Positions 7,888-17,319 of a DNA stretch of 64,000 nucleotides are shown one piece after another. The stretch spans positions 57,898 through 121,897 of the forward strand of contig NZ_LOCQ01000046.1 of the NCBI RefSeq assembly GCF_001677885.1. Reading direction: 5' to 3'. A program made the position numbers and the translations under genes. The stretch's first letter is position 1; each line of letters opens with the position of its first letter. The notes below the pieces were generated by a model that saw nothing but the letters and a program-made list of their open reading frames with translations, made no database searches and was not told the DNA's origin. Origin of the DNA: Janthinobacterium psychrotolerans. Lineage in GTDB: Bacteria > Pseudomonadota > Gammaproteobacteria > Burkholderiales > Burkholderiaceae_D.

Positions 7888-9855
7888 ATGACCTCGAATC
7901 TCCTCAGCATCGGTAAAAGTGGCTTGCTCGCAGCGCAGGTGGGCCTGTCGACGACCGGCCATAACATCACCAACGTGAACGTGGCCGGCTACAACCGCCA
8001 GACCGTGCAGCAGCAGACGGCCAATGCCAATTACGCCGGTTATGGCTATGTGGGCACGGGCACGGAGGTGTCGCAGATCAAGCGCCAGTACGACAGTTTC
8101 ATGTCGACCCAGGTCAATGCTGCGCAAAGCAGCACCAGTTCACTCAACGCTTATTACACCCAGATCAGCCAGATCGACAATATGCTGGCCGACTCGACGG
8201 CCGGCCTTTCGCCGTCGCTGCAGGATTTTTTCAAGGGCGTGCAGGACTTCAGTTCCAACCCGTCATCGGTGGCCTCGCGCCAGGCACTGCTGTCGAGCGC
8301 CAGTTCGCTGACGGGCCGTTTCCAGGGTCTCAGCGCGCGCCTTTCGGAAATCGGTGCCGGTGTCGATTCGCAAATTACCTCGAACGTGGCGGTGATCAAC
8401 ACCTATGCCAAGCAGATCGCCGAACTCAATGTCTCGATTTCGCAGCTGACGGTCGACCCGGCACTGCAGCCAAACGACCTGCTCGACCAGCGCGACCAGC
8501 TGGTCAATGAACTCAATAAGTACGTCAAGACCACGGCGCAGCCGGGATCGAACAACACCATCACCCTGTCGATCGGCTCGGGCCAGCCGCTGGTGGTGGC
8601 CAACCGCAGTTTCGAACTGGCCGCCACGCCGTCGCTGACGGACCCGAACCGGGTCGAAGTGGGCTACGTCACCGGCAGCAGTGTGACAATCTTGCCGGAA
8701 AACGCGCTGGCAGGCGGCTCCCTGGGCGGCTTGCTGGAGTTTCGTAGCGGCGCCCTGGACCGCGTGCAGAACTCGCTGGGCAAGGTCGCCGCCGGGCTCG
8801 CCACCACCTTCAACGAACAGCACAAGCTGGGCCAGGACCTGAACGGCGACATGGGCGGCGACTTTTTCAAGATCCCCGACCCGCAGATTGGCGCGAGCCG
8901 TCTCAACAGCGCGTCGAGCACCACCGTGCTGTCGGCCAAGATCAGCGACCCAGGCGCGCTGACGGCCAGCGACTACAACATGCGCTACGATGGCAACAAC
9001 TATGTGGTGACGCGCCAGAGCGACGGTGCGCGCACCGTCATCAATCCCTACCCGCAAACCGGGCCGCAAACCATCGACGGCGTGGATTTTTCGGTCTCGG
9101 GCACGGCTGCCGAAGGCGACAACTACGTCATCAGGCCGACCGCCAGCGTGGCCGCCGGCCTGGGCGTGCTGATTAACGACCGCAACAAGCTCGCCGCGGC
9201 GGCGCCGATCGCCACTGGCGCGCCGGTCAGCAATACCGGCAGCGGCAAGTTGTCTGCCGGCACCGTCGACAAGAATTACCTGGCAGCGGGCAACGCGCTA
9301 ACGACACCTGTCACGTTGACGTACAACAAGGCAAGCAATGCTCTCAGCGGCTTTCCGGCAGACAAGGCCGTGACCGTCAAGGGGCTCGATGGCAACAGCA
9401 CCACGTATCCGGCCGGCACCGCCAGCATTGCCTACACGGCAGGCGACCATTTCAGCTTTGGCGGCATCGGTGTGACGATGACGGGCGCGCCGGCCAACGG
9501 CGACACCTACACGATTTCTCCGAACAAGGGTGGGGTCGGCGACAACCGCAATGCGGTGGCGCTGGCGGCCTTGCAGACGAAAAACATCCTCGATGGCGGC
9601 AATGCCACCTTCCAGGGTTCGTATGCGGAAGCGGTCAGCTTTGTCGGCAACAAGACGCGTGAAGTGCAGGTCAGCGGCCTGGCAAGCCAGGCCCTGCTGG
9701 AACAGACCACCAACCAGCAGCAGGCTGTATCGGGCGTCAACCTCGATGAAGAGGCGGCCAATTTGCTGCGCTACCAGCAGGCCTACCAGGCGTGCGGCAA
9801 GGTCATGCAGATTGCCAGTACCCTGTTCGACGTGGTCATCGGCCTCGGACGCTAA
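7888..9855 (+). CDS. flgK: FlgK, hook-filament junction protein 1
   Basis: First junction protein between hook and filament (HAP1). It starts MTSNLLSIGKSGLLAAQVGLSTTGHNITNVNVAGYNRQ and ends VSGVNLDEEAANLLRYQQAYQACGKVMQIASTLFDVVIGL, both classical FlgK termini. At 655 aa it is about 100 residues longer than the enteric protein, and the variable centre (about residues 330-560) accounts for the extra length. flgL follows after 48 bases. Confidence 0.96.
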   Translation: MTSNLLSIGKSGLLAAQVGLSTTGHNITNVNVAGYNRQTVQQQTANANYAGYGYVGTGTEVSQIKRQYDSFMSTQVNAAQSSTSSLNAYYTQISQIDNMLADSTAGLSPSLQDFFKGVQDFSSNPSSVASRQALLSSASSLTGRFQGLSARLSEIGAGVDSQITSNVAVINTYAKQIAELNVSISQLTVDPALQPNDLLDQRDQLVNELNKYVKTTAQPGSNNTITLSIGSGQPLVVANRSFELAATPSLTDPNRVEVGYVTGSSVTILPENALAGGSLGGLLEFRSGALDRVQNSLGKVAAGLATTFNEQHKLGQDLNGDMGGDFFKIPDPQIGASRLNSASSTTVLSAKISDPGALTASDYNMRYDGNNYVVTRQSDGARTVINPYPQTGPQTIDGVDFSVSGTAAEGDNYVIRPTASVAAGLGVLINDRNKLAAAAPIATGAPVSNTGSGKLSAGTVDKNYLAAGNALTTPVTLTYNKASNALSGFPADKAVTVKGLDGNSTTYPAGTASIAYTAGDHFSFGGIGVTMTGAPANGDTYTISPNKGGVGDNRNAVALAALQTKNILDGGNATFQGSYAEAVSFVGNKTREVQVSGLASQALLEQTTNQQQAVSGVNLDEEAANLLRYQQAYQACGKVMQIASTLFDVVIGLGR

Positions 9856-9903
9856 TCATTATTTTGCAGCGGCTTCGCCGCCGCCATCAGGAAGGGCAGC
9901 ATC

Positions 9904-11145
9904 ATGCGCATCAGCACACGAATGATTTACGAGCAGGGCAGCACCCAGCTGAACAATTTGCAGAGCGCCTTGAACCGCACGCAGATGCAGCTGTCGACCA
10001 ACCGCCGCAACCTGACGCCGGCCGACGATCCGATCGCCTCGGCGCGCGCGCTGGAAGTGACGCAATCGCAGTCGCTCAATACCCAGTTCGTGACCAACCG
10101 CTCGAACGCCACCAATTTTTTGTCGCAGGAAGAACTGGCGCTGAAAAGCGCCACCAACCTGATCGCCGACGTGCAGGAACTGGTGGTCAAGGCCGGCAAT
10201 CCGGGCTTGCGCAACGAAGAGCGTGAGACCATCGCGAAAGAGCTCGAAGGACGCATGACCGACTTGCTCGGCATCGCCAATACGGCCGACGGCGCCGGCG
10301 GCTACTTGTTTGGCGGCTACAAATCGAGCACCCAGCCGTTCAGCCAGACGCCGACCGGCGCCGCCTATGCGGGCGACCAGGGCCAGCGCGAGCTGCAGGT
10401 GGGCTCGGCGCGTTTTCTGCCTACCAGCGATTCCGGCGCCGCAGTGTTCGAAGACAATATGACGGGCAACGGCAAATTTACCGTCACTCCCGACAGCGGC
10501 AATTATGCGCGCGGCGGCGCCGGCATCGTTACCAGCAGCACCGTTACCGACGCCAGCAAGCTGACCGGCAACAAATACGAGATCAAGTTCAGCGTGACCG
10601 GCACCGGCGACGCCGCCGTCACCAGCTACACCATCAACGACCTGACTCTGGGCCAGACGGTGCCCAATCCCGCCGTGCCGATGACGTACAAGTCGGGCGA
10701 TGCGATCAACTTCGACGGTCAGCAGGTCATCATCGGCGGCAAACCGGGCGACCAGGACAGCTTTGCCGTGGCGCCGAGTTCCAAGGAGTCGCTGTTTACC
10801 ACCGTGACCAATTTGATCGGCTCGCTGCGCCTGTCGGGCAATGGCGACGCCGGCCAGGCTCGCCTGGCCAACAACCTGAGCGCGGCCAGCAGCGTCCTCA
10901 GCACGGCCTACGATAATGTGCTGTCGGTCACGGCCAAAGTGGGCGCGCGCATGAAGGAACTCGACTACCTGGCGAGCGCCGGCGATGACCTCGACTTGCA
11001 ATACTCGGCCACCTTGTCCGATTTGCAAGACCTGGACATGGTCAAGACCGTCTCGCTGTTCACCCAGCAGCAGATCACCTTGCAGGCCGCGCAGAAAACG
11101 TTTACCCAGGTGTCGGGGCTGTCACTGTTTAATTACATCAACTGA
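9904..11145 (+). CDS. flgL: FlgL, hook-filament junction protein 3
   Basis: Second junction protein (HAP3), a flagellin relative. The N-terminal coiled region MRISTRMIYEQGSTQLNNLQSALNRTQMQLSTNRRNLTPADDP contains the FlgL-type PADDP motif. The C-terminal helix has LQDLDMVKTVSLFTQQQITLQAAQKTF. The 413-aa protein is the last gene of the plus-strand operon and is followed at once by a strong terminator. Confidence 0.96.
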   Translation: MRISTRMIYEQGSTQLNNLQSALNRTQMQLSTNRRNLTPADDPIASARALEVTQSQSLNTQFVTNRSNATNFLSQEELALKSATNLIADVQELVVKAGNPGLRNEERETIAKELEGRMTDLLGIANTADGAGGYLFGGYKSSTQPFSQTPTGAAYAGDQGQRELQVGSARFLPTSDSGAAVFEDNMTGNGKFTVTPDSGNYARGGAGIVTSSTVTDASKLTGNKYEIKFSVTGTGDAAVTSYTINDLTLGQTVPNPAVPMTYKSGDAINFDGQQVIIGGKPGDQDSFAVAPSSKESLFTTVTNLIGSLRLSGNGDAGQARLANNLSAASSVLSTAYDNVLSVTAKVGARMKELDYLASAGDDLDLQYSATLSDLQDLDMVKTVSLFTQQQITLQAAQKTFTQVSGLSLFNYIN

Positions 11146-11157
11146 CGCCGCCAACTG

Positions 11158-11196
11158 GCCGGGGCAGGGAGCTTGCTTCCACCCCGGCTTTTTTTT
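11158..11196 (+). terminator. Rho-independent terminator after flgL
   Basis: GCCGGGG (11158-11164) pairs with CCCCGGC (11182-11188) around a 17-base loop and is followed by eight T residues. It starts 12 bases after the flgL stop and ends the flg operon. Confidence 0.9.
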
Positions 11197-11223
11197 AGGT
11201 AAAAGCAATACGCAGCCTAACTG

Positions 11224-11251
11224 TGCAGTCTGCCTGCATATCTGTTATACT
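11224..11251 (+). promoter_or_regulatory. Possible sigma-70 promoter for the MarR-type gene
   Basis: TGCAGT (11224-11229), 16 bases, then TATACT (11246-11251), 27 bases before the ATG at 11279. The -10 is good and the -35 weak. The -35 is part of the small dyad ACTGTGCAGT, which could be an autoregulatory operator half, but no second copy was found. Confidence 0.35.
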
Positions 11252-11278
11252 TGAGGCCGTTCAATACCCCACGTCCTT

Positions 11279-11719
11279 ATGTCCACCACCGACCACCACG
11301 AACAAGTCCTGCTGCTGGCCAGCGCATTGCGCATCGAAGTGTGCAAGCTGCGCCGCCGCCTGCGCGAAGAAGCCCATATCGCCGACGTCACGCCCTCGCA
11401 GGCATCGGTGCTGAGCCGGCTCGAACGCGATGGCCCGGCCACCGCCAGCAGCCTGGCGCGCGCCGAAGGCATGCGTCCGCAATCGATGGCCGCCACCGTG
11501 CTGGCCTTGACGGACGCGCAGCTGGTGACGGGCGCGCCCGACCCGCTCGACAAGCGGCAAACCATCCTCAGCCTGACCGGGCATTGCCGCACGCTGATCA
11601 AGGCCAGCCGTGCGGCGCGCGAAGACTGGCTGGCGCGCACCATTGAAAGCCGGCTGACCATGGACGAAGCCATGCAGCTGCGGCAGGCCATGGCGCTGCT
11701 CAAACGTTTGGCGGACTGA
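11279..11719 (+). CDS. MarR-family transcriptional regulator
   Basis: Small winged-helix DNA-binding regulator, 146 aa, typical MarR length. The HTH region (about residues 38-85) reads VTPSQASVLSRLERDGPATASSLARAEGMRPQSMAATVLAL, followed by the wing with DPLDKRQTILSLTGHC (MarR proteins often have D-x-R-D/Q-x-R here). The C-terminal helix is the dimerisation end. It lies 56 bases upstream of an MFS exporter on the same strand, the usual pairing of a MarR repressor with a drug or metabolite exporter. The ligand is unknown. Neither gene is part of the flagellar system around it. Confidence 0.85.
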   Translation: MSTTDHHEQVLLLASALRIEVCKLRRRLREEAHIADVTPSQASVLSRLERDGPATASSLARAEGMRPQSMAATVLALTDAQLVTGAPDPLDKRQTILSLTGHCRTLIKASRAAREDWLARTIESRLTMDEAMQLRQAMALLKRLAD

Positions 11720-11775
11720 ACACTCAATAAACCATCTTGAATACCGACCCAGGCCAGGAGGCCCCCCACTAACAG

Positions 11776-13038
11776 ATGCTCAACACTTTCCGCTCGCTCA
11801 AGAATCCCAATTACCGTATCTGGGCCGGTGGTGCCCTGGTCTCCAACGTCGGCACCTGGATGCAGCGCACCGCGCAGGACTGGCTGGTGCTCAGTGAACT
11901 GACACAGCACAATGCCAGCGCCGTCGGCATCGTCATGGCGCTGCAGTTCGGTCCGCAGTTGCTGCTGCTGCCATTGACCGGCATGGCGGCCGACCTGCTG
12001 GACCGGCGCAAGCTGCTGCTGTGCACCCAGGCGGCGATGGGGTTGCTGGCGCTGGGCCTGGGATTGTTGTGCATCAGCGGCCGGGTGGAGCTGTGGCATG
12101 TGTATGTGTTCGCCTTCTTGCTCGGCTGCGTGACGGCCTTCGACGCACCTGTGCGCCAGACGTTTGTCTCCGAAATCGTCAGCGAGCAGGACCTCGGCAA
12201 CGCCGTGGCCCTGAATTCCACCTCGTTCAACGCGGCGCGCATGCTGGGCCCGGCCGTGGCGGGGTTGTTGATCAGCAGCGTCGGCACCGGCTGGGTGTTC
12301 ATCATCAACGCGTTCTCGTTTGCCGGCGTGATCGGCTCGTTGTTGCTGCTGCGCACCTCCTTGCTGCGCGCCGCGCCACGCATCAAGGCCAGCCGCGCCG
12401 GTCTGGCCGAGGGCTTTCGCTACGTCAGTTCGCGGCCCGACCTGGTGTCGGTGATGCTGATGCTGTTTTTGATCGGCACCTTCGGTCTGAATTTCCCGAT
12501 CTTTTTGTCGACCATGTCGGTGACGGCCTTCCATGCGGGCGCCAGCCAGTATGGCGTGCTCAGCTCCATCATGGCCTGCGGTTCGGTGGCCGGCGCCCTG
12601 ATGGCGGCCGGGCGCGACAAGCCGCGCCTGGCGCTGCTGCTGGGTGCGGCCGCGCTGTTCGGCTTTGGCTGCGCGCTGGCCGCCGTGATGCCCAATTACT
12701 GGCTGTTCGGCGTGACCCTGGTGATTATCGGGATTGCCGCGCAGACCTTTACCACCACCGTCAACAGCGCGGTGCAGCTGTCGACGGCGCCAGCCATGCG
12801 CGGACGCGTGATGGCCATCGTGCTGGCGATTTCGGCCGGCGGCACGCCGCTGGGTGCCCCCATCGTCGGCTGGGTCGCCGATGTGTTCGGCCCGCGCTGG
12901 GCGCTGGGCATCGGCGCCTTGTCCGGCTTTGCGGCGGCGGCCGTCGGCGTGCGCTACCTGGTGAAATACCACGGCCTGACACTGCATTTTGACAGCTGGC
13001 GCTGGCGTTTTGCGCTCAGCGGCGAGCAGCAACATTAA
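11776..13038 (+). CDS. MFS transporter (probable exporter)
   Basis: Inner-membrane major facilitator protein, 420 aa, with about 12 hydrophobic segments. It resembles the EntS/MFS_3 group: the start FRSLKNPNYRIWAGGALVSNVGTWMQRTAQDWLVL is characteristic, and the motif A loop between helices 2 and 3 reads GMAADLLDRRKLLL. Such proteins usually export siderophores, macrolides or other small molecules. The substrate cannot be read from sequence. A good GGAGG site lies ahead of 11776 ('ccaggaggcccccc') but at long spacing. Probably co-transcribed with and controlled by the MarR-type gene. Confidence 0.87.
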   Translation: MLNTFRSLKNPNYRIWAGGALVSNVGTWMQRTAQDWLVLSELTQHNASAVGIVMALQFGPQLLLLPLTGMAADLLDRRKLLLCTQAAMGLLALGLGLLCISGRVELWHVYVFAFLLGCVTAFDAPVRQTFVSEIVSEQDLGNAVALNSTSFNAARMLGPAVAGLLISSVGTGWVFIINAFSFAGVIGSLLLLRTSLLRAAPRIKASRAGLAEGFRYVSSRPDLVSVMLMLFLIGTFGLNFPIFLSTMSVTAFHAGASQYGVLSSIMACGSVAGALMAAGRDKPRLALLLGAAALFGFGCALAAVMPNYWLFGVTLVIIGIAAQTFTTTVNSAVQLSTAPAMRGRVMAIVLAISAGGTPLGAPIVGWVADVFGPRWALGIGALSGFAAAAVGVRYLVKYHGLTLHFDSWRWRFALSGEQQH

Positions 13039-13057
13039 GAACGCCCGACAAAACTTC

Positions 13058-13087
13058 TTGCTTGGCCAATCGGCAACACCGTACACT
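13058..13087 (+). promoter_or_regulatory. Possible sigma-70 promoter before the small ORF
   Basis: TTGCTT (13058-13063), 18 bases, TACACT (13082-13087). It lies just downstream of the MFS gene and 37 bases before the GTG of the small ORF at 13125. Weak evidence on its own. Confidence 0.3.
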
Positions 13088-13124
13088 GAGCCTCGCTGAA
13101 CGTTACAGCCTGCGTGGAGAAACC

Positions 13125-13310
13125 GTGCGTCTGACGATCAAGTCATTGCGACGTACTATGCTGGTGCTTGGGATTGCTGCAGTCATTGGCGTGACTGGTG
13201 CCACATCTGTCAGCTGCGGCGTTGGTCTGGCACATGGAACAGGCACTTGCATGTACGGCAAGGAAGCCGCAACGCCGCCATCGGCATTTTTTCCGGCCCG
13301 CTGTTTTTAG
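13125..13310 (+). CDS. Small putative secreted protein, unrecognised
   Basis: A 61-codon ORF starting with GTG at 13125, with GGAGA seven bases upstream. The product has basic residues at its start (MRLTIKSLRR), one hydrophobic segment (TMLVLGIAAVIGVTGATSV) and then a short Cys-containing tail (four Cys after residue 25), so it could be exported or membrane-anchored. A longer in-frame start at 13062 has no ribosome site. It lies between the MFS gene and the convergent end of fliR (4-base gap). No family is recognised, and it may not be a real gene. Confidence 0.35.
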   Translation: MRLTIKSLRRTMLVLGIAAVIGVTGATSVSCGVGLAHGTGTCMYGKEAATPPSAFFPARCF

Positions 13311-13314
13311 TCAT

Positions 13315-14181
13315 TTAAGGCGGCGTTAATGGCGTGACAGGTGATGCTGGTGGCGCCGGGCGCAGCGGTTTGGCCGGCGGCGGTGGCGGCCGGTCGCGCT
13401 CGGCAAAGCCGCGCGGCAGCAGGCGCGCCGTTTCTATGCCGCGCAGGAACATGTTCTGGAACGGCGTGGCCAGGTAGGGCAGCACCATCGCCAGCACCAG
13501 CAGGCCCACGCCCAGGGTGACGGGAAAGCCGATGCCGAAAATATTGAGCTGCGGCGCGGCGCGCGTCAAAATGCCCAGCGCCACGTTGGTCAGCAGCAGG
13601 GCGGCAACGATGGGCAAGGAAATCTGCACGCCCGAACGGAAGATTTCGCCGCCCCAGGCCGCCAGTTGCTGGAAGCCACCGCTGTGGATCGGGCTGGCGG
13701 AAATCGGCAGGCTGACAAAGCTTTCGGCCAGCGCCGCCAGCAGCACCAGATGGCCATTGACGGTCAAGAACATCAGGGTGGCCAGCATGGTCAGAAACTG
13801 GCTGATGGCCGACGAGCGGCCCTTGGTCTGCGGATCGAAGAACGAGGCAAAGCCCAGGCCCATGGTCAGGCTGCTGATCTCGCCGGCCATCTCGATGGCG
13901 GCAAACACGATGCGGATCGAAAAACCCATCGTCAGGCCGACCAGCATTTCCTGCGTCAAAATCAGCAGGCCCGCCATCGACAGCGGATCGGTGGCCGGCA
14001 GCGCCGGCACGGTGGGCGCGATGATCATGGCCAGCAGCATGCCCAGACTGACCTTGACGCTGATGGGCAGGGCGGCATTGCCGAACAGCGGCGCGGCCGC
14101 CACCAGGCCGAGGATGCGGCTAAGCGGCCACAGCAGTGCCGCGATCCAGGTATTGAGTTCGATGCTGGTCAGTGTCAGCAC
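13315..14181 (-). CDS. fliR: FliR, flagellar export gate protein
   Basis: Inner-membrane component of the flagellar type III export gate, forming a FliP5Q4R1 complex. The protein is 288 aa with several transmembrane helices; the N-terminus LNTWIAALLWPLSRILGLVAAAPLFGN is the conserved start. The C-terminus ends in an unusual Pro-rich tail after about residue 260 (RDRPPPPPAKPLRP and on) that FliR normally lacks. It is the last gene of the fliF-R operon, and no clear hairpin terminator was found after it. Confidence 0.95.
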   Translation of the reverse strand: MLTLTSIELNTWIAALLWPLSRILGLVAAAPLFGNAALPISVKVSLGMLLAMIIAPTVPALPATDPLSMAGLLILTQEMLVGLTMGFSIRIVFAAIEMAGEISSLTMGLGFASFFDPQTKGRSSAISQFLTMLATLMFLTVNGHLVLLAALAESFVSLPISASPIHSGGFQQLAAWGGEIFRSGVQISLPIVAALLLTNVALGILTRAAPQLNIFGIGFPVTLGVGLLVLAMVLPYLATPFQNMFLRGIETARLLPRGFAERDRPPPPPAKPLRPAPPASPVTPLTPP

Positions 14182-14203
14182 GGCCGATGCCCTTGCCGCA
14201 CGT

Positions 14204-14473
14204 TCAGTTGACCAGGTTCGGAATGCCGGTAAATACCTGGCGCATGTAGTCGAGCATCACGGACAGCATCCACGGCCCGGCCACCACGATGGCGACAAAG
14301 ATGCCCACCAGCTTGGGGATAAACGACAGGGTGGCCTCGTTGATCTGCGTGGCGGCCTGGAAAATACTGACGATCAGGCCGATGATCAGCGCCACCAGCA
14401 GCATGGGCGCTGCCACCATCAGGGTGATTTCCATGGCCTGGCGGCCAATTGTCATGACGCTTTCGGGGGTCAT
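14204..14473 (-). CDS. fliQ: FliQ, flagellar export gate protein
   Basis: Small gate subunit, 89 aa, with two transmembrane helices (about residues 17-40 and 55-75). MTPESVMTIGRQAMEITLMV is the conserved FliQ start, and QAATQINEATLSFIPK is the loop between the helices. It lies 9 bases after fliP and 22 before fliR, in the normal order. Confidence 0.96.
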   Translation of the reverse strand: MTPESVMTIGRQAMEITLMVAAPMLLVALIIGLIVSIFQAATQINEATLSFIPKLVGIFVAIVVAGPWMLSVMLDYMRQVFTGIPNLVN

Positions 14474-14482
14474 CGCGGGTCC

Positions 14483-15259
14483 CTAGTAAAAACTCTGTGA
14501 CAGCGAGCCGAGCAGCAACTGCCAGCCGTCGACCAGCACGAACAGCATCAGCTTGAACGGCAGCGAAATGGTGGCCGGCGACATCATCATCATGCCCATC
14601 GACATCAGCACGCTGGCCACCACCATGTCGATGATCAGGAAGGGAATGAAAATCGCAAAGCCGATCTGGAACGCCGTTTTCAGTTCGCTGGTGACAAAGG
14701 CCGGCACCAGGATGCGCAGCGGCACGTCTTCCGGCCCTTGCAGGGCCGGTGTGCGCGACATCTTGGCGAACAGGGCCAGGTCGGCCTGGCGTGTCTGCTT
14801 GAGCATGAAGGTTTTCAAGGGATCGACGCCCTTGTCGAGCGCCTGCTGCATGCTCAGCTTGTTTTCCTGGTAGGGCAGGTAGGCGTCGGTGTAGATCTTG
14901 TCGAACACCGGGCCCATCACGAACAGGGTCAGGAACAGGGCCAGGCCCACCAGCACCTGGTTCGGCGGCGCCGACTGCGTGCCGATCGCCTGGCGCAGCA
15001 AGGACAGCACGATGATAATGCGGGTAAAGCAGGTCATCATCAGCAAGGCCGCCGGCAGGAACGTCAGCGACGTCATCAGGATCAGGGTTTGCAGCGGCAG
15101 CGAATAGGCCACTCCGCCGCCAGGCGCCGGCGCGCTGTTAAAGGCCGGAATGCCGGGCTGGGCCAGGGCCCACAGCGGCAAGGCCAGCGCGACGCCGGCC
15201 AGCAGCCATTTCAATATCGTCTTCGGATTGTTCAACGTCTGCGCCTGCTTATTTGCCAT
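14483..15259 (-). CDS. fliP: FliP, flagellar export gate protein
   Basis: Main subunit of the export gate pore. The protein has a cleavable signal (residues about 15-37, ending in WALAQP), as FliP usually does. Conserved blocks include [50 protein letters not shown], the cytoplasmic loop with [17 protein letters not shown], and [25 protein letters not shown]. The ATG at 15259 gives 258 aa and overlaps the end of fliO by 11 bases. An upstream TTG at 15271 is less likely. Confidence 0.96.
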   Translation of the reverse strand: MANKQAQTLNNPKTILKWLLAGVALALPLWALAQPGIPAFNSAPAPGGGVAYSLPLQTLILMTSLTFLPAALLMMTCFTRIIIVLSLLRQAIGTQSAPPNQVLVGLALFLTLFVMGPVFDKIYTDAYLPYQENKLSMQQALDKGVDPLKTFMLKQTRQADLALFAKMSRTPALQGPEDVPLRILVPAFVTSELKTAFQIGFAIFIPFLIIDMVVASVLMSMGMMMMSPATISLPFKLMLFVLVDGWQLLLGSLSQSFY

Positions 15260-15842
15260 TGCGTTTTTCAATGGTCTGTTTCAGCCATTCGGAAAAATTC
15301 GCGGCGGCCGGGCCGTTTTGCGCGTTCGACAAGGCCGGCGGCTCGCCTTCCTGGCGCGGCAGGGTGGCCAGCGCATTGACACGGCCGGGCGAGGCGCCGA
15401 CGACGATCCACTGGTCGGCCACTTCGATCAGCACGATGCGTTCGCGCCCGCCCAGATTGAGCGAGCTGACCACGCGCATCTTGCTGTTGCCGCCCAGCGC
15501 TTTCGGACCAAAGCGTTTCATGGCCCAGGCAAGGCCGATCAGCAGGGCCAGCACGAACATCAGGGCAAAAATGGTTTGCAGCAGGCTGCCGCTCGACGCC
15601 GTCGGCGCCATCGTCATCGGCGCGCCGGGCGGCATGGCGGGCAGGGCGGTTGCAGGCGCAGCAGCGGCCGCAGGCGCCGCTGCCGGCACTACAGCAGCAG
15701 CGGCAGCGGTATCGGCAGGCGCTGCGGCGGCCTCGATGGTTGGCGTGGCCGGCGCGCTGGCTGGCGCATCGGCCGCCCGGGCCATGCAGCAGGCCGCCGC
15801 CAGCGGCAGCAGCAGGGTGGAAATCAACAGGCCAGGCTTCAT
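15249..15842 (-). CDS. fliO: FliO, export gate assembly protein
   Basis: FliO helps assemble the FliP ring. The 197-aa protein has an N-terminal signal (residues 1-24), then an Ala/Pro-rich periplasmic stretch (about 25-80) far longer than in enteric FliO. One transmembrane helix follows (about 85-106, [22 protein letters not shown]). The cytoplasmic domain has the FliO signature [31 protein letters not shown]. It overlaps fliN by four bases (ATGA) and fliP at the other end. Confidence 0.92.
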   Translation of the reverse strand: MKPGLLISTLLLPLAAACCMARAADAPASAPATPTIEAAAAPADTAAAAAVVPAAAPAAAAAPATALPAMPPGAPMTMAPTASSGSLLQTIFALMFVLALLIGLAWAMKRFGPKALGGNSKMRVVSSLNLGGRERIVLIEVADQWIVVGASPGRVNALATLPRQEGEPPALSNAQNGPAAANFSEWLKQTIEKRNGK

Positions 15843-16273
15843 TTATTGAGTTTTCGGATACGTTCGGATGGCGTGATGATATCGGTCAGGCGGATGCCGA
15901 ACTTGTCGTTTACCACCACCACTTCGCCTTGCGCGATCAGGCAGCCGTTGACCAGCACGTCCATCGGCTCGCCGGCCAGGCCGTCGAGCTCGACCACGGA
16001 ACCTTGCGCCAGTTGCAGCAGGTTCTTGATGGCGATCTTGGTGCGGCCCAGTTCCACGGTCAGTTGCACCGGGATATCGAGGATGAAATCGATATCGTTA
16101 TGGGTTTCCGACTTCGACGCCTGTTTCGAAAAATCCTTGAATACGGCGGCGCTGGCCGCGCTGGCGGTATTGGCGGCCGCGTTTTGCAGCGCCTCGGCTT
16201 CTGCTTTCGCCTGCTCGGCGATCGCCGCGCCCCAGTCGTCGTCCATGCTTTGGTCGTCTTGGTTGTCGGACAT
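15839..16273 (-). CDS. fliN: FliN, C-ring switch protein
   Basis: Cytoplasmic switch-complex subunit, 144 aa. The acidic/Ala-rich N-terminal part (about residues 1-60) is variable. The C-terminal SpoA domain (about 65-140) carries DIPVQLTVELGRTKIAIKNLLQLAQGSVVELDGLAGEPMDVLVNG and IAQGEVVVVNDKFGIRLTDI, diagnostic for FliN. It lies 53 bases after fliM. Confidence 0.96.
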   Translation of the reverse strand: MSDNQDDQSMDDDWGAAIAEQAKAEAEALQNAAANTASAASAAVFKDFSKQASKSETHNDIDFILDIPVQLTVELGRTKIAIKNLLQLAQGSVVELDGLAGEPMDVLVNGCLIAQGEVVVVNDKFGIRLTDIITPSERIRKLNK

Positions 16274-16326
16274 GTGTTTCTCCTGTTGTACAGATGCAGG
16301 CAGCCGTGCGGCCCGCTTGCTAATTA

Positions 16327-17313
16327 CTAGTGATTATTGATGTTGTCGGCATTGGCCAGCAGTTTCTCGACCTTCAATGCATATTGTCCGTTCAATACGC
16401 CGTAAGTGCAATCCATCACCGGCACGCCGTCCACCGTCGCGGCGATCAGTTCCGGGATATTCAGTGGAATGATGTCGCCCACCTTCATGTTGAGGATTTC
16501 GTCGAACGACACGCGCGCCGTGCCCAGGGACGCCACCAGTTCCACTTCGGCGATCTGGATCTGCTGCGTCATCAGGCGGATCCAGCGCTTGTCCACTTCC
16601 AGCGCCTCGCCTTGCAGGCTCGAGGTCAGCGAATCGCGGATCGGCTCGATCATCGAGTACGGCATGCAGAAGTGGATCTGGCCCGACACGGAACCGAGTT
16701 CGACCGTAAAGGTCGACGCCACCACCACCTCGTTCGGCGTGGCGATATTGGCGAACTGGGTATTCATTTCAGAGCGGATATATTCAAACTCGACCGGGAA
16801 CACCGGTTCCCACGATTTCGTGTACGCCTCGAAGACGATATCGAGGATGCGCAAAATGATGCGCTGCTCGGTCTGGGTGAAGTCGCGGCCTTCGACGCGC
16901 GTATGGAAACGCCCGTCGCCGCCGAACAGATTGTCGACCAGCAAGAACACCAGGCCCGGATCGAACACCATCAGGGCCGTGCCGCGCAGCGGCTTCATGT
17001 GCACCAGGTTCAGATTGGTCGGCACCACCAGGTTACGGATGAATTCGCTGTATTTCGATACGCGCACCGAGCCCACCGACACTTCGGCGCTGCGGCGCAA
17101 AAAGTTGAACAGGCCCACCCGCAGCAAGCGCGCGAAACGCTCGTTGATAATCTCCAGCGTCGGCATGCGGCCGCGCACGATGCGTTCCTGGGTCGCCAGG
17201 TTGTAGGTCCGTACGCCCGTGACGTCTTCCGGTGCCTGCGCGTCGTCCTGGTCTCCGTTGACGCCCTTCAGAAGGGCATCGACTTCTTCCTGGGAAAGGA
17301 AATTATCGGCCAT
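16327..17313 (-). CDS. fliM: FliM, C-ring switch protein
   Basis: Switch protein that binds phosphorylated CheY and couples it to rotation reversal. The 328-aa protein starts ADNFLSQEEVDALLKG, matching the known CheY-P binding peptide LSQxEIDALL. The central CheC-like domain (about residues 45-230) and the C-terminal SpoA domain follow. It begins 6 bases after fliL and is the second gene after the possible internal promoter ahead of fliL. Confidence 0.97.
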   Translation of the reverse strand: MADNFLSQEEVDALLKGVNGDQDDAQAPEDVTGVRTYNLATQERIVRGRMPTLEIINERFARLLRVGLFNFLRRSAEVSVGSVRVSKYSEFIRNLVVPTNLNLVHMKPLRGTALMVFDPGLVFLLVDNLFGGDGRFHTRVEGRDFTQTEQRIILRILDIVFEAYTKSWEPVFPVEFEYIRSEMNTQFANIATPNEVVVASTFTVELGSVSGQIHFCMPYSMIEPIRDSLTSSLQGEALEVDKRWIRLMTQQIQIAEVELVASLGTARVSFDEILNMKVGDIIPLNIPELIAATVDGVPVMDCTYGVLNGQYALKVEKLLANADNINNH

Positions 17314-17319
17314 GGCTGC

